Shown here: piece after piece, positions 53,168 through 62,779 of the stretch | How positions within the stretch are numbered: position 1 is the first letter of the stretch | How the letters are laid out: each line of letters starts with the position of its first letter | From: an uncultured Clostridia bacterium | GTDB taxonomy: Bacteria; Bacillota; Clostridia; TANB77; CAG-508 | Assembly: GCA_934122085.1 (NCBI GenBank) | Contig: CAKOVS010000005.1 | Location: 84,307 to 148,306, forward strand | DNA length: 64,000 nt | Reading direction: 5' to 3' | Notes under the pieces: generated by a model | The model's database searches: none | Seen by the model: only the letters and a program-made list of their open reading frames with translations | Told to the model about the DNA's origin: nothing | Made by a program: the position numbers and the translations under genes

Positions 53168-55180
53168 ATGAAGAAAAAGATTATTATTGTTATTGTTTTA
53201 ATTATTGCAATATTAATTGGAGGATTAGTAGCATATTATATTTCTAATAAAGAGAAGACAACTCCAGAAGATATTTGGAACCAATATATTTCATATATAA
53301 ATGAAGAAAAATATGAAGAAATGTATGAAATGATTACAGATACATCTAAATCTCAGATATCAAAAGAAGATTTTATAAAAAGAAATGAGAACATTTATAG
53401 TGGAATAGATATGGCAAATTTAGATATACAAATAACAAATGTTGAAGAAGAAGAGAAAAATATATCTAAAATAAATTATACAGAAACAATGGAAACAAGT
53501 GCAGGAAATGTAGAATTTCAAAATACAGTAAGAATAGTAAAAGATGCTCAAAAAGAATATAAAGTTGAATGGAGCCATAGTTTGATTTTACCAGGACTAA
53601 ATAGTACTGACAAAGTAAGAGTAAAAACAATAAAAGCAAAAAGAGGAGAAATTGATGATAAGAATGGAATAATGCTAGCTGGAGAAGGAAAGGTATCTTC
53701 AATAGGAATTGTTCCTGGAAAATTACCACAAAATAAAGAAGAAGCAATTCAACAAATATCTAATATTTTAGGAATTTCAGTAGAAACAATAAATAAAGCT
53801 CTTTCAGCATCATGGGTAAAAGATGATACATTTGTACCTATAAAAAAGGTAGAACAAAGTGAAACAGAAATAAAAGAGAAAGTTTTACAAATATCTGGAA
53901 TAAAAATTACAAGTGAAACATCAAGAGTGTATCCATTAGGAGAAGATTCAGCACAACTGGTTGGATATGTTCAAACAATAACAGCAGAAGAACTAGAAAA
54001 AAATAAAGGAAAAGGATATACAAGTACTAGTTTAATAGGAAAAGCAGGATTAGAAAAACAATATGAAGAACAATTAAAAGGAAATAATGGTCTTGAAATT
54101 TATATTGAAGATGAAAAAGGAAAAAGAAAATCAGAAATAGCTAAAATAGATGTAAAAAATGGAGAAAATATAAAATTAACAATAGACTCTACTATTCAAC
54201 AAAAACTTTATGAAGAATTAAAAAATGATGCAGGATTTTTTGTTGTAATGGAACCAAATACAGGAGAATTATTAGCACTAGTAAGTACACCATCATATAA
54301 TCCTAACAAATTTGTTTTAGGAATGACATCAAACGAATGGAATGAAATTAATAATAATGAAAATAAACCAATTTTTGTAAGATATCAACAAAGCTATATA
54401 CCAGGATCTACATTTAAACCAATTACAGGTGCAATAGGACTTACAACAGGAACATTATCAGTTGATGACACATTTACATATAATGGACTTAGTTGGAAGA
54501 AAGATGGATGGGGAGAATTTGATATAACAACATTAACATCATATAGTGGACCAAAGAACTTAAAAAATGCTCTAATACATTCAGATAATATATATTTTGC
54601 ACAAGCAGCATTACAGATTGGAAAAAAGAATTTTACTGATGGATTAAATAAAATATTATTTAATCAAGACTTAAATCTTGAAATATCAACAGCAAAATCT
54701 CAATATTCAAATTCAAAAGATATTTCAAATGAAAAAGTACTTGCAGATAGTGGATATGGTCAAGGAGAAGTTTTAGTAAATCCAATACTAATGGCATCTA
54801 TATATTCAGCATTTAACAATGATGGAAATATGGTAAAACCATATATTATAGAAAAAGATAATAAAAATGTAGAATATTTAGTAAAAAATGCTTTTAGTAA
54901 AGAAGCGGCCAATATAATAAAAGAAGATCTAATTCAAGTTGTAGAAGATTCAGAAGGAACAGCTAAAGATATGAAAATAGCAGGAAGAACAATTGCAGGA
55001 AAAACAGGAACTGCAGAATTAAAAGCATCAAAAGACGGAGAGGCAGATGTTTTAGGATGGTTTGATTGTTTTACAACAGATTCAAATGATAATCAATTAT
55101 TAATAATTAGTATGGTTGAAAATGGAAGAAGTTTAGGTGGAAGTCATTATTTAATAAAGAAAATAAAAACTTTATTTTAA
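53168..55180 (+). CDS. Class B penicillin-binding protein, MecA-like
   Basis: ATG follows GGAAGGAAA; 670 aa. N-terminal membrane helix (2-25), an NTF2-like MecA_N domain (36-140: TPEDIWNQYISYINEEKYEEMY), a dimerisation domain (about 155-330) and a transpeptidase domain. Active-site motifs are intact: STFK in YIPGSTFKPITG, SDN in IHSDNIYFAQAA, and KTGTA in AGKTGTAEL. It cross-links peptidoglycan; MecA_N proteins in Staphylococcus and Clostridia can have low beta-lactam affinity, but that cannot be read here. Its own gene unit; -10-like TATAAT at 53127 region. Confidence 0.93.
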   Translation: MKKKIIIVIVLIIAILIGGLVAYYISNKEKTTPEDIWNQYISYINEEKYEEMYEMITDTSKSQISKEDFIKRNENIYSGIDMANLDIQITNVEEEEKNISKINYTETMETSAGNVEFQNTVRIVKDAQKEYKVEWSHSLILPGLNSTDKVRVKTIKAKRGEIDDKNGIMLAGEGKVSSIGIVPGKLPQNKEEAIQQISNILGISVETINKALSASWVKDDTFVPIKKVEQSETEIKEKVLQISGIKITSETSRVYPLGEDSAQLVGYVQTITAEELEKNKGKGYTSTSLIGKAGLEKQYEEQLKGNNGLEIYIEDEKGKRKSEIAKIDVKNGENIKLTIDSTIQQKLYEELKNDAGFFVVMEPNTGELLALVSTPSYNPNKFVLGMTSNEWNEINNNENKPIFVRYQQSYIPGSTFKPITGAIGLTTGTLSVDDTFTYNGLSWKKDGWGEFDITTLTSYSGPKNLKNALIHSDNIYFAQAALQIGKKNFTDGLNKILFNQDLNLEISTAKSQYSNSKDISNEKVLADSGYGQGEVLVNPILMASIYSAFNNDGNMVKPYIIEKDNKNVEYLVKNAFSKEAANIIKEDLIQVVEDSEGTAKDMKIAGRTIAGKTGTAELKASKDGEADVLGWFDCFTTDSNDNQLLIISMVENGRSLGGSHYLIKKIKTLF

Positions 55181-55194
55181 TATGAATGATTAGC

Positions 55195-55261
55195 TTGAAA
55201 TTAAAAATTATATGTGCTAAAATACATCATGTCTTAACATTAGATATCCCTTTAAGACATG
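55195..55261 (+). promoter_or_regulatory. Promoter and 5' stem-loop of the 55301 gene
   Basis: TTGAAA (55195-55200), 17-base spacer, TAAAAT (55218-55223). The predicted transcript would begin around CATGTCTTAA (55228-55237), which pairs exactly with TTAAGACATG (55252-55261), a stem-loop at the extreme 5' end. Confidence 0.55.
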
Positions 55262-55300
55262 TCCGAAAACAAACACAACAAATAATTATTGGAGGGAATG

Positions 55301-55645
55301 ATGAACATTAATCAGATTAAATGGTGTTCTTATACTGAAGAAAATCCTGATTATGTACAAGAAATTGAATTTTTGGAATGGCAAAGTGATCCTGAGGGAA
55401 AGTTTTGCAAATCTGATGTATGTAAGTTATTTCAAAGTATTACGTTTGCATATTCTAAGGTTTTGGAATATATTGCAGATATTAGCTTTGAAGAAGCACA
55501 TGAACGAATGCAATCTAAAAATTATGCAAATTTTTTCGAAAAGCTTGAAGAAGTGTTTAAAGAAGTTCCTTTTAGGAATGGAATTACCTATTCGAAACTT
55601 GAAGAGATTATGAGTGTAATTAAAATTCCTAAAATTTGTAAATAA
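55301..55645 (+). CDS. Uncharacterised small soluble protein
   Basis: Of the two adjacent ATG codons the second (55301) has the better distance to GGAGGG; 114 aa. Helical, acidic, Cys-containing (WCSY, FCKSDVCKLF), with no membrane segment. Codon use is less A-biased than its neighbours, like that of 468-1568 and 57924-58571, which suggests an accessory gene. Own promoter with 5' stem-loop and own terminator. I do not recognise the family. Confidence 0.55.
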   Translation: MNINQIKWCSYTEENPDYVQEIEFLEWQSDPEGKFCKSDVCKLFQSITFAYSKVLEYIADISFEEAHERMQSKNYANFFEKLEEVFKEVPFRNGITYSKLEEIMSVIKIPKICK

Positions 55646-55667
55646 CATAATTTAGAATTTTTGAGAG

Positions 55668-55710
55668 TCCTTGAAGAAAGTACAATATATTTTCTTCAGG
55701 GATATTTTTT
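55668..55710 (+). terminator. Terminator of the 55301 gene
   Basis: CCTTGAAGAAA pairs with TTTCTTCAGGG (one bulge), then ATATTTTTT. Confidence 0.6.
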
Positions 55711-55731
55711 AGAAAAAAGCAATTTATATAA

Positions 55732-55760
55732 TTGACAAATTATTTCAATAACGATATAAT
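55732..55760 (+). promoter_or_regulatory. Consensus promoter of the MATE-kinase gene
   Basis: TTGACA, 17-base spacer, TATAAT, exact consensus, 50 bases ahead of the start codon. Confidence 0.85.
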
Positions 55761-55809
55761 AGATAGGTTGGCAAAAAAGCCAGTAAGAGAAAAAGAAAGA
55801 GGGAGAAAA

Positions 55810-57810
55810 ATGGAACAAGAAGAAAACATACTAGGAAAAGAAAAAATAGGAAAATTAATTAGAAAATTTTCAATACCTTGTATAATATCAATGTTGGTAA
55901 ACTCATTATATAATATAGTTGACCAAATATTCATAGGACAAGGAGTTGGATATTTAGGAAATGGAGCAACAAATGTAGTATTCCCATTAGTAATGATAGG
56001 ATTAGCATTTTCATTAATGTTTGGAGATGGAGCGTCAGCATATTTAAGTTTAAAACTTGGAGAGAAAAAGAAAAAAGAAGCAGAGACAGGAATTGGTAAT
56101 GGAATAATGTTATCAACAATTGTTTCAATATTATTTTGTGCAATAACATTAATATTTTTACCTCAATTCTTAAAAATATTTGGATGTACAGAAAATCTAA
56201 AAAGTTATGCAATGGCTTATGGAAGGATAATAGCAATAGGATTTCCTTTTTCAATGATAGGAACAACATTAAACTCAATAATTAGAGCAGATGGAAGTCC
56301 AAAATATTCAATGTTTAGCATGGTGGCAGGTGCTATATTAAATACAATATTAGATCCAATATTTATATTTGTATTTCACAAAGGTGTTGAAGGAGCAGCA
56401 ATAGCAACAGTAATTAGCCAAATATTAACATTTATATTAAATGTTGCTTATGTAAAAAAATTCAAATCAATAAAATTAACAAAAGAATCTTTAAAATTAA
56501 AAGTAAATGTATGCAAGAAAATTGTGATGCTTGGAATTAGTAGTTTTATAACACAAATGAGTATAGTATGTGTTATGACAGCTGAAAATAATTTACTTGG
56601 AAAATATGGAGCAGACAGTAAATATGGTGCAGAAATTCCTATTACAGTATTAGGAATTGTAATGAAAATAAATCAAATATTAAATAGTATAATAATAGGA
56701 ATTGCAGCAGGAAGTCAACCAATATTAGGATATAATTATGGTGCCAAGAAATATGATAGAGTAAAGAAAACTTTAAAAATTGTATTAGGTTCAAGTGTTT
56801 TTATAAGTGCAATAGCATTTATACTATTCCAAACTATTCCAGATAAATTAATATTAATATTTGGTAGTGGTGATGAAAATTATATGGAATTTGCATGTTT
56901 GGCATTTAGAACATATTTATTACTTTGCATATTTAATGGTGTTCAAATACCATCAGGAATATTCTTCCAAGCAATTGGAAAGAGTACAAAGAGTGCAATA
57001 TTATCACTTTCAAGACAAATTGTTATATTAATCCCATCAATGATAATATTAAGTCATATATATGGAATAATGGGAGTATTAAGTGCAGGTCCTGTTGCTG
57101 ATGGATTAGCATTTATATTAGCAGTTGTTTTATTGCTAAAAGAAACAAGAAGCTTAAAAGAAGGAAAATCTGGTGAAGAAAAAATATCTAATATCAAAAC
57201 AATTGAAGAAAAGAATACAAGTACACCAGTTATAATCACAATTGCAAGAGAATATGGATCTGGCGGAAGATATATAGGAAAACTTGTTGCTGAAAAACTT
57301 GGAATAAAATTATATGATAAGAATTTTATAGAAAACATGGCAGAAGATACAGGGTTAGCAGAAGAATATATTGAAGAAAATGAGCAAAAAAGAAATGTTC
57401 TAGATGTATTTAATAATGGATATTATGTAGGATTAAACAATGCAGATGAATTATTTATTAAAGAATCAGAATTTATAAAGAAAGTTGCTAGTGAAGAATC
57501 TTGTATAATAGTTGGAAGATGTGCAGACTTTATTTTGAAAGATAATAAAAACACAATAAAAATCTTTATAAACAATTCAATGGAAAATAAAGTTAAAAGA
57601 GCAACAGAATTTTATCATATGAATAAAGAAAATGCAGAAAAAGAAATTTCTAGAATAAATAAATTAAGAGCAAATCATTATAAATATTATACAGAAAAAG
57701 ATTGGAAAGAACCATCAAATTATGATATTTGTATTAATAGTGATGCAATTGGAATTGATAATGCTGTTAATTTGATATGTGATATGGTAGAAAAAAATTT
57801 AAAAAAATAA
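55810..57810 (+). CDS. MATE-family efflux transporter fused to a cytidylate-kinase-like domain
   Basis: ATG 55810 follows AGAGGGAG; the frame upstream overlaps the promoter. 666 aa. Residues 1-445 are a 12-helix MATE transporter (IPCIISMLVNSLYNIVDQIF, GDGASAYLSLKLGE, GSQPILGYNYGAKKY), which exports drugs or metabolites using an ion gradient. After a charged linker, residues about 472-666 are a P-loop cytidylate-kinase-like domain (IITIAREYGSGGRYIGKLVAEKLG; CIIVGRCADFIL). The frame is continuous. Kinase-like domains of this kind also occur as single proteins; their substrate is unproven. Confidence 0.88.
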   Translation: MEQEENILGKEKIGKLIRKFSIPCIISMLVNSLYNIVDQIFIGQGVGYLGNGATNVVFPLVMIGLAFSLMFGDGASAYLSLKLGEKKKKEAETGIGNGIMLSTIVSILFCAITLIFLPQFLKIFGCTENLKSYAMAYGRIIAIGFPFSMIGTTLNSIIRADGSPKYSMFSMVAGAILNTILDPIFIFVFHKGVEGAAIATVISQILTFILNVAYVKKFKSIKLTKESLKLKVNVCKKIVMLGISSFITQMSIVCVMTAENNLLGKYGADSKYGAEIPITVLGIVMKINQILNSIIIGIAAGSQPILGYNYGAKKYDRVKKTLKIVLGSSVFISAIAFILFQTIPDKLILIFGSGDENYMEFACLAFRTYLLLCIFNGVQIPSGIFFQAIGKSTKSAILSLSRQIVILIPSMIILSHIYGIMGVLSAGPVADGLAFILAVVLLLKETRSLKEGKSGEEKISNIKTIEEKNTSTPVIITIAREYGSGGRYIGKLVAEKLGIKLYDKNFIENMAEDTGLAEEYIEENEQKRNVLDVFNNGYYVGLNNADELFIKESEFIKKVASEESCIIVGRCADFILKDNKNTIKIFINNSMENKVKRATEFYHMNKENAEKEISRINKLRANHYKYYTEKDWKEPSNYDICINSDAIGIDNAVNLICDMVEKNLKK

Positions 57811-57833
57811 GCAGTTGAAAACTGCTTATTTTT
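57805..57833 (+). terminator. Terminator of the MATE-kinase gene
   Basis: AATAAGCAGTT-gaa-AACTGCTTATT with a T-tract; the left arm includes the stop codon. Confidence 0.8.
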
Positions 57834-57843
57834 ATGATATAAT
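57815..57843 (+). promoter_or_regulatory. Promoter of the 57924 gene, inside the preceding terminator
   Basis: TTGAAA forms the loop of the terminator hairpin; after 17 bases comes TATAAT. The leader also holds a palindrome (ATAATTTCC...GGAAATTAT, 57858-57884) that could be an operator or stem-loop. Confidence 0.5.
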
Positions 57844-57923
57844 TCAAGCATTAAACTTATAATTTCCTTTAAAAGGAAATTATATAACAAATCCTATTAA
57901 CAAATGTTTAAGGAGGCAAAATT

Positions 57924-58571
57924 ATGAAAAGGTTATTTGATTTCTTAATGCGGAAATACTATTTTGGCTTGAAATGGTATGCCTCATCTGGAATTGAAGA
58001 AGAACTTATTGCACAGGTATTTTATATTCAAGCATTAATTTGTGGTTTAAGAATTTTGTATCAAATTGATCCTCAAAAAATTTTAGGATATATAACATTT
58101 ACAATATACCACATTTTGAGTATGTATATATTAGGATATTTAAGTTCTTTGTGGGAATTAGACCCTAAAGAAGAAATTTTTACTAATACATATAGAACTG
58201 TAAATATAGTATTGGCAATAGGATCAATTCTTGCTAAAGTACCATGTTATATATTACTGATTGTTGGAGCTACAATATGTGGATTTGTATCATTTATATT
58301 AATGGAAAAAATTGATGATTTTGAAAACACATTGGTTACATGGAAAAACAGATATGCACACACATTATTTGTGAGAATTTTTGATAAAATTCCATATAAG
58401 CCAATTGCACTTATTGATTTTTTATCAATTATTTTTGCTATAATTGCAATAAATACATTTCCAATTAGCATATTTTATCGTTTTGTTGCTAGTATTATAT
58501 TTGGACTTTCTATTCCATTTATTGTGGTGATGGCAGATGATGGAATGAGTTTCTATGAAGCTATGTTGTAA
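57924..58571 (+). CDS. Uncharacterised multi-pass membrane protein
   Basis: ATG follows AAGGAGG; 215 aa with about five hydrophobic segments (near 30-45, 52-75, 95-125, 160-178, 185-203). It starts MKRLFDFLMRKYYFGLKWYASSG and ends VVMADDGMSFYEAML. Size and topology recall AgrB-type peptide processing proteins, but the catalytic His and Cys pattern is not evident, so I do not assign it. Own promoter and terminator; codon use looks accessory. Confidence 0.55.
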   Translation: MKRLFDFLMRKYYFGLKWYASSGIEEELIAQVFYIQALICGLRILYQIDPQKILGYITFTIYHILSMYILGYLSSLWELDPKEEIFTNTYRTVNIVLAIGSILAKVPCYILLIVGATICGFVSFILMEKIDDFENTLVTWKNRYAHTLFVRIFDKIPYKPIALIDFLSIIFAIIAINTFPISIFYRFVASIIFGLSIPFIVVMADDGMSFYEAML

Positions 58572-58589
58572 AAAAATTGAATAATCTAA

Positions 58590-58621
58590 AAACAAGTGAG
58601 AGCATTGCTTTCACTTGTTTT
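58590..58621 (+). terminator. Terminator of the 57924 gene
   Basis: AAACAAGTGA pairs with TCACTTGTTTT. Confidence 0.75.
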
Positions 58622-58647
58622 GTAAAATTAAAGAGGAAATTAATTAT

Positions 58648-59106
58648 ATGAAAAAAAGAATATTTACAGGAAATTACGAAGAATGTAAAATTGGAAACTT
58701 AATTTCAATTTCTGGTGATAGAGGGAAAAGTGTTGGATTTACAGGAAAAGCAATACCACAATTAGCACCAAAAAGAAAGTTCTGGGAAGTATGGCATAAT
58801 AACATAGGGAAAATACCAGAAGAACAAAATAACAGATATTATATAGAAGAATATTATAAACAAGTATTATCCCAAATAGATATAGAAGAATTATTAAAAG
58901 ATGAGAAAGATCCGATTTTATTGTGTTATGAAAAAGAAGGACAATTCTGTCATAGACATGTTTTAGCTGAATTTATTAATTTGAAATATGGAATATATGT
59001 TCCAGATATTTCAATAAGTGAAGATTTAGAAATAATTGAACATAAAAAGCCAGAATATATAAGAGAAATATTACAAAAACTTATGGAAAAAGAAGTTGAA
59101 AGATAA
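58648..59106 (+). CDS. DUF488-like protein
   Basis: ATG 58648 follows AAAGAGG; the open frame before it runs through the previous terminator. 152 aa. The block PILLCYEKEGQFCHRHVLAEFI (about 90-112) is the DUF488 signature (LLC.E....CHR..LA), with a conserved Cys-His-Arg. The N-terminal half contains ISISGDRGKSVGFTGKAIPQLAP. DUF488 proteins are small cytosolic proteins of unproven function, thought to bind nucleic acid or nucleotides. Confidence 0.75.
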   Translation: MKKRIFTGNYEECKIGNLISISGDRGKSVGFTGKAIPQLAPKRKFWEVWHNNIGKIPEEQNNRYYIEEYYKQVLSQIDIEELLKDEKDPILLCYEKEGQFCHRHVLAEFINLKYGIYVPDISISEDLEIIEHKKPEYIREILQKLMEKEVER

Positions 59107-59164
59107 ATAAACAATTTTCAATAAAACTTCAATATTCAAATATTAAAATAAGAATGGTGATAAA

Positions 59165-59848
59165 ATGAAAATATTAATAATAGAAGACGAATACAGTTTA
59201 GCAGATGCAATAGCAGAAACTCTAAAAAAAGAAAACTTTACAATAAATATAATAACAGATGGAGAAGATGGAGAAAACGAAGCATTAACAAATGTATATG
59301 ATTTAATACTTTTAGACATAATGTTGCCAAATAAAGATGGTTTCAAAATATTAAATGATTTAAGGAAAGAAAAAGTAGATACACCAATTATAATTTTAAC
59401 AGCAAAATCAGAAATAAATGACAAATTGAATGGGCTAGAAAATGGTGCAGATGATTATATAACAAAACCATTTCATATTAAAGAACTAGTAGCAAGAGTA
59501 AAAGTAGTATTAAAAAGAAAAGTAAATATTGAAAATACAGATATTTTAGAATATGATGATTTAAAATTAGATATAAGAACAGGAAAAATGAGTGTAAATG
59601 GGAATGAAATATCAATAAACGGAAAAGAATTAGACTTACTAGAAACATTATTGTTAAATAAAACACAAATAGTTAATAGAGAAATTTTAGCAAACAAAAT
59701 TTGGGGATATGATAGTGAAGCAGAATATAACAATGTAGAAGTATATATGTCATTTTTAAGAAAAAAATTAAAACTTATAAAATCTAATGTAAAGATTAAA
59801 GCTATTAGAGGAATTGGATATAAATTAGAAAGTGAATTTGAAAAGTAG
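59165..59848 (+). CDS. Response regulator, OmpR/PhoB family
   Basis: ATG with a GGTGAT site; 227 aa. The receiver domain (1-120) has IEDEYSLAD acidic residues, the phospho-Asp in LILLDIMLPNKDGF (about residue 51), Thr in IILTAKSE and Lys in YITKPFHIKEL. The C-terminal winged helix includes ELDLLETLLLNKTQIVNREIL and NNVEVYMSFLRKKL. It probably controls the exporter genes two positions downstream, as in BceRS-BceAB-type modules. Confidence 0.93.
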   Translation: MKILIIEDEYSLADAIAETLKKENFTINIITDGEDGENEALTNVYDLILLDIMLPNKDGFKILNDLRKEKVDTPIIILTAKSEINDKLNGLENGADDYITKPFHIKELVARVKVVLKRKVNIENTDILEYDDLKLDIRTGKMSVNGNEISINGKELDLLETLLLNKTQIVNREILANKIWGYDSEAEYNNVEVYMSFLRKKLKLIKSNVKIKAIRGIGYKLESEFEK

Positions 59849-59894
59849 TTACAATTTTCTAAATTAACTTTTATTTTAAGAAAGGAAAAACAAA

Positions 59895-61082
59895 ATGATT
59901 AAAAAATTAAGTAAAAGAATATGTTGGATTCTCACAATAGCTTTAAGCATAATTGTTCTTGGAATAATATTATTATTTACAATTTTAAATTATAGAAATA
60001 CAATAAACACAGCCACAATAATGATGGACAGATTTTCCAATAGAGATATAAAAAAGAATGTAGATGAAAATGAAGAAATTGGAGTAGACAAGCCAATTAT
60101 CGAAGGTGTATATTATGTACAAATAGAAGACTCACATGTTATCTCAAATCCAAATATAACTCAAGACAAAACAATAGAAGAATATGCATTAAAAGTAAGT
60201 CAAAAACATAGTGAAAGTGGAATTATAGGAAATTACATATATAAAGTGAGAAGAATAAAAGGAAATCAAATAAATGTGATGTTAATGGAAAATGAAGAAG
60301 CAATTTCACATTCACAAAAGATAATAATAACAGCAATTATAAGCTCAGGAGTATCATTAATAATCATATATATAATAGCTAAAAAAATATCAAAATTCAT
60401 AGTACAACCTGTAGAAGAAACATTTGAAAAGCAAAAACAATTTATATCAGATGCATCACATGAACTAAAAACACCACTTGCAGTAATAGAAGCAAATGCA
60501 GATGTATTAGAAAGTGAAATTGGTAAAAATAAATGGATGGACTATATTCAAAATGAAATACAAAGTATGGACAAATTAATAAATGAATTATTATTACTTA
60601 CTAAAATTGAAAATGTTGATAATATACAAGAAAGAAAAACATTTGATGTTTCAAAAGAAACAGAAATGACAATTTCAATGTTTGAAAGTATGGCATATGA
60701 GAAAAGTGTAAAATTAAGCAGTAAAATTCAAGAGAACATTATGGTAAATGGAAATAAAGAAGACATAGAACATATATTATCAACTTTAATAGATAATGCA
60801 ATAAAACATACAGAGGCAGAAAATGAAGTTATTGTTGAATTATCAAAAGAAAAGAATGAATTAATAATTCAGGTAAAAAATAAAGGAAAAGAAATACCTG
60901 AAGACGAAAGAGAAAAAATATTTGAAAGATTTTATCGTATAGATAAGTCAAGAAATAGAAATGAAAAGAGATATGGTTTAGGTCTTGCAATAGCAAAATC
61001 AACTGTAAAAAAATATAATGGAAATATTAAAGTATTATATAAAGAAGGATTTACAATCTTTAAAGTTAATTTACAAATTTAA
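59895..61082 (+). CDS. Sensor histidine kinase
   Basis: ATG follows GAAAGGAAA; 395 aa. Two membrane helices (about 12-32 and 143-163) enclose an extracytoplasmic sensor of about 110 residues. The cytoplasmic part has the H-box DASHELKTPLAVIEANADVL, N-box TLIDNAIKHTEAE and ATP-lid YGLGLAIAKSTVKK. It phosphorylates the response regulator encoded 46 bp upstream. The sensor is larger than in intramembrane BceS kinases, so direct ligand sensing is possible. Confidence 0.93.
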   Translation: MIKKLSKRICWILTIALSIIVLGIILLFTILNYRNTINTATIMMDRFSNRDIKKNVDENEEIGVDKPIIEGVYYVQIEDSHVISNPNITQDKTIEEYALKVSQKHSESGIIGNYIYKVRRIKGNQINVMLMENEEAISHSQKIIITAIISSGVSLIIIYIIAKKISKFIVQPVEETFEKQKQFISDASHELKTPLAVIEANADVLESEIGKNKWMDYIQNEIQSMDKLINELLLLTKIENVDNIQERKTFDVSKETEMTISMFESMAYEKSVKLSSKIQENIMVNGNKEDIEHILSTLIDNAIKHTEAENEVIVELSKEKNELIIQVKNKGKEIPEDEREKIFERFYRIDKSRNRNEKRYGLGLAIAKSTVKKYNGNIKVLYKEGFTIFKVNLQI

Positions 61083-61093
61083 TAGTATAAGAA

Positions 61094-61139
61094 AGCATCT
61101 AAATGTTAGAAAAAATTTTCTACATTAAGATGTTTTTTT
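61094..61139 (+). terminator. Terminator between kinase and exporter genes
   Basis: GCATCTAAATGT.AGAAAA pairs with TTTTCTACATTAAGATGT, then seven T. The exporter genes therefore need their own promoter, a natural target for the regulator. Confidence 0.75.
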
Positions 61140-61225
61140 CAATAATTCTTCAATCTTCATGTATTATATTAAAACAAGATTAAGGAGCAAGGCCAAATAA
61201 GCTTCAAAAGAAAGGAATGTGAAAA

Positions 61226-62776
61226 ATGTATATTTTAAAAAACAGTTTAATTTCAATCGCAAGAAACAAAGGAAGGAATATCTTAATAGGTATAATTATT
61301 TTAGTTATAGCATGTGCATCAACAGTAACATTGGCAATAAGAAATACAGCAAATAACCTTGTAAAAGATTATGAAGAATCACATGACATAACAGGAACAA
61401 TTTCATTTGATAGGGGACAATTATCAAATAACTTTAAAGGTGGAGAAGATGCACAAAAAAGTAATATAGAAGCATTTAACAATATAGAATCAATTACTTT
61501 AGATGATGTAGAAAATTATGGAGATAGTGAATATTTAAAAGGATATTATTATTTATTTGCAACATCTTTAAATAGTGATACTATAACAAAAGCAACAGAC
61601 TCTTTTGAATATGAAGTTGAAGATAGAGAAACAACAACTTCTACAAGCACAACAACAGGAGGAAGTAGCGACGGAAAGGGAAGAGGCCCAGGAGGCGGAG
61701 AAGATAGACATACAATCACAAATAATAATACAACAACAATAATCACAAAATCAAAAGAAAAATTTGAAAGTTCTAAAAACTTAACAGGTGATTTTGAATT
61801 AGATGGATATTCTTCTTATGATGCAATGACAGAATTTTTAAATGGAACATATCAAATAACAGATGGAGAAATTATATCAGATTTTGAAAGTCAAGAATGT
61901 GTTATAAGTTCAGAACTTGCAACATTAAATGAAATAACAGTTGGTCAAACAATAACATTAAAAAACCCAAATACAGAAGCAACTTATGAATTTGTTGTAA
62001 AAGGAATTTATAAAGATAATTCAGATTCAAATGATTCATCAAGTATGTATTCAAAATCAGCAAATAAAATAATAACAGGAAGTAAAGTAATTGAAAATTT
62101 AGTTGTAGATGATAGTACATTAGTAACAACAATTACACCAACATTTATTTTAAAAGATAAAGATTCAGTAGAAAAATTTACAACAGAAATAAAAGAAAAA
62201 GGTTTAAGTGAATATTACACACTAAATACAAATGTGGAAGAATTAGAAAGTGCAACAAAATCTATAGAAAATGTAAAAACTTTTGCAACAACATTTTTAT
62301 TAATAATGTTAGCAATATCATCAGTAGTACTATTTGTAATAAATATGATAAACATTAGAGAAAGAAAATATGAAATTGGAGTATTTAGAACAATAGGTGT
62401 AAGTAAATTCAAATTAACACTTCAATTTGCATTAGAAATTTTAATAGTAAGTGTTGTAATGTTAGGAATTGGAGCAGTATGTGGATCATTTTTAGCTAAA
62501 CCTGTTGGAAATATGTTATTAGAAAATGAAATACAATCTGTTCAAGAAGAAACAGAACAAATATCAAATAATTTTGGTAAAGGTGGACCAATGGATATGA
62601 ATTTTGGAGGAACAGTTGCTGTTCAAACAATAGATACAATTAATGCAGTTGTTGATATTACAGTTGTGGCACAATTATTGGGAATAGGATTAGCATTAAT
62701 GTTAGTAAGTAGTTTGGCATCAATGATAAGTATTCAAAGATTTTCACCACTAACTATATTGAAAGAGAGGTCATAA
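61226..62776 (+). CDS. ABC transporter permease, FtsX/MacB type
   Basis: ATG follows AAAGGAATG; 516 aa. Helix 1 (about 18-38), a large extracytoplasmic domain of about 300 residues, then helices near 350-375, 397-420 and 475-500. The loop INIRERKYEIGVFRTIGVSK is the coupling region of FtsX permeases. The external domain contains a Thr/Ser/Gly-rich low-complexity stretch (about 133-175) and another Gly/Met-rich segment near 450-465. It pairs with the ATPase 3 bp downstream; substrate probably a peptide or amphiphile. Confidence 0.9.
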   Translation: MYILKNSLISIARNKGRNILIGIIILVIACASTVTLAIRNTANNLVKDYEESHDITGTISFDRGQLSNNFKGGEDAQKSNIEAFNNIESITLDDVENYGDSEYLKGYYYLFATSLNSDTITKATDSFEYEVEDRETTTSTSTTTGGSSDGKGRGPGGGEDRHTITNNNTTTIITKSKEKFESSKNLTGDFELDGYSSYDAMTEFLNGTYQITDGEIISDFESQECVISSELATLNEITVGQTITLKNPNTEATYEFVVKGIYKDNSDSNDSSSMYSKSANKIITGSKVIENLVVDDSTLVTTITPTFILKDKDSVEKFTTEIKEKGLSEYYTLNTNVEELESATKSIENVKTFATTFLLIMLAISSVVLFVINMINIRERKYEIGVFRTIGVSKFKLTLQFALEILIVSVVMLGIGAVCGSFLAKPVGNMLLENEIQSVQEETEQISNNFGKGGPMDMNFGGTVAVQTIDTINAVVDITVVAQLLGIGLALMLVSSLASMISIQRFSPLTILKERS

Positions 62777-62779
62777 TTT

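Noticed and set aside
55353..55613. 86-aa frame overlapping the 55301 gene
   Set aside because: Starts inside the gene without a ribosome site, while the 55301 frame has GGAGGG and its own promoter.
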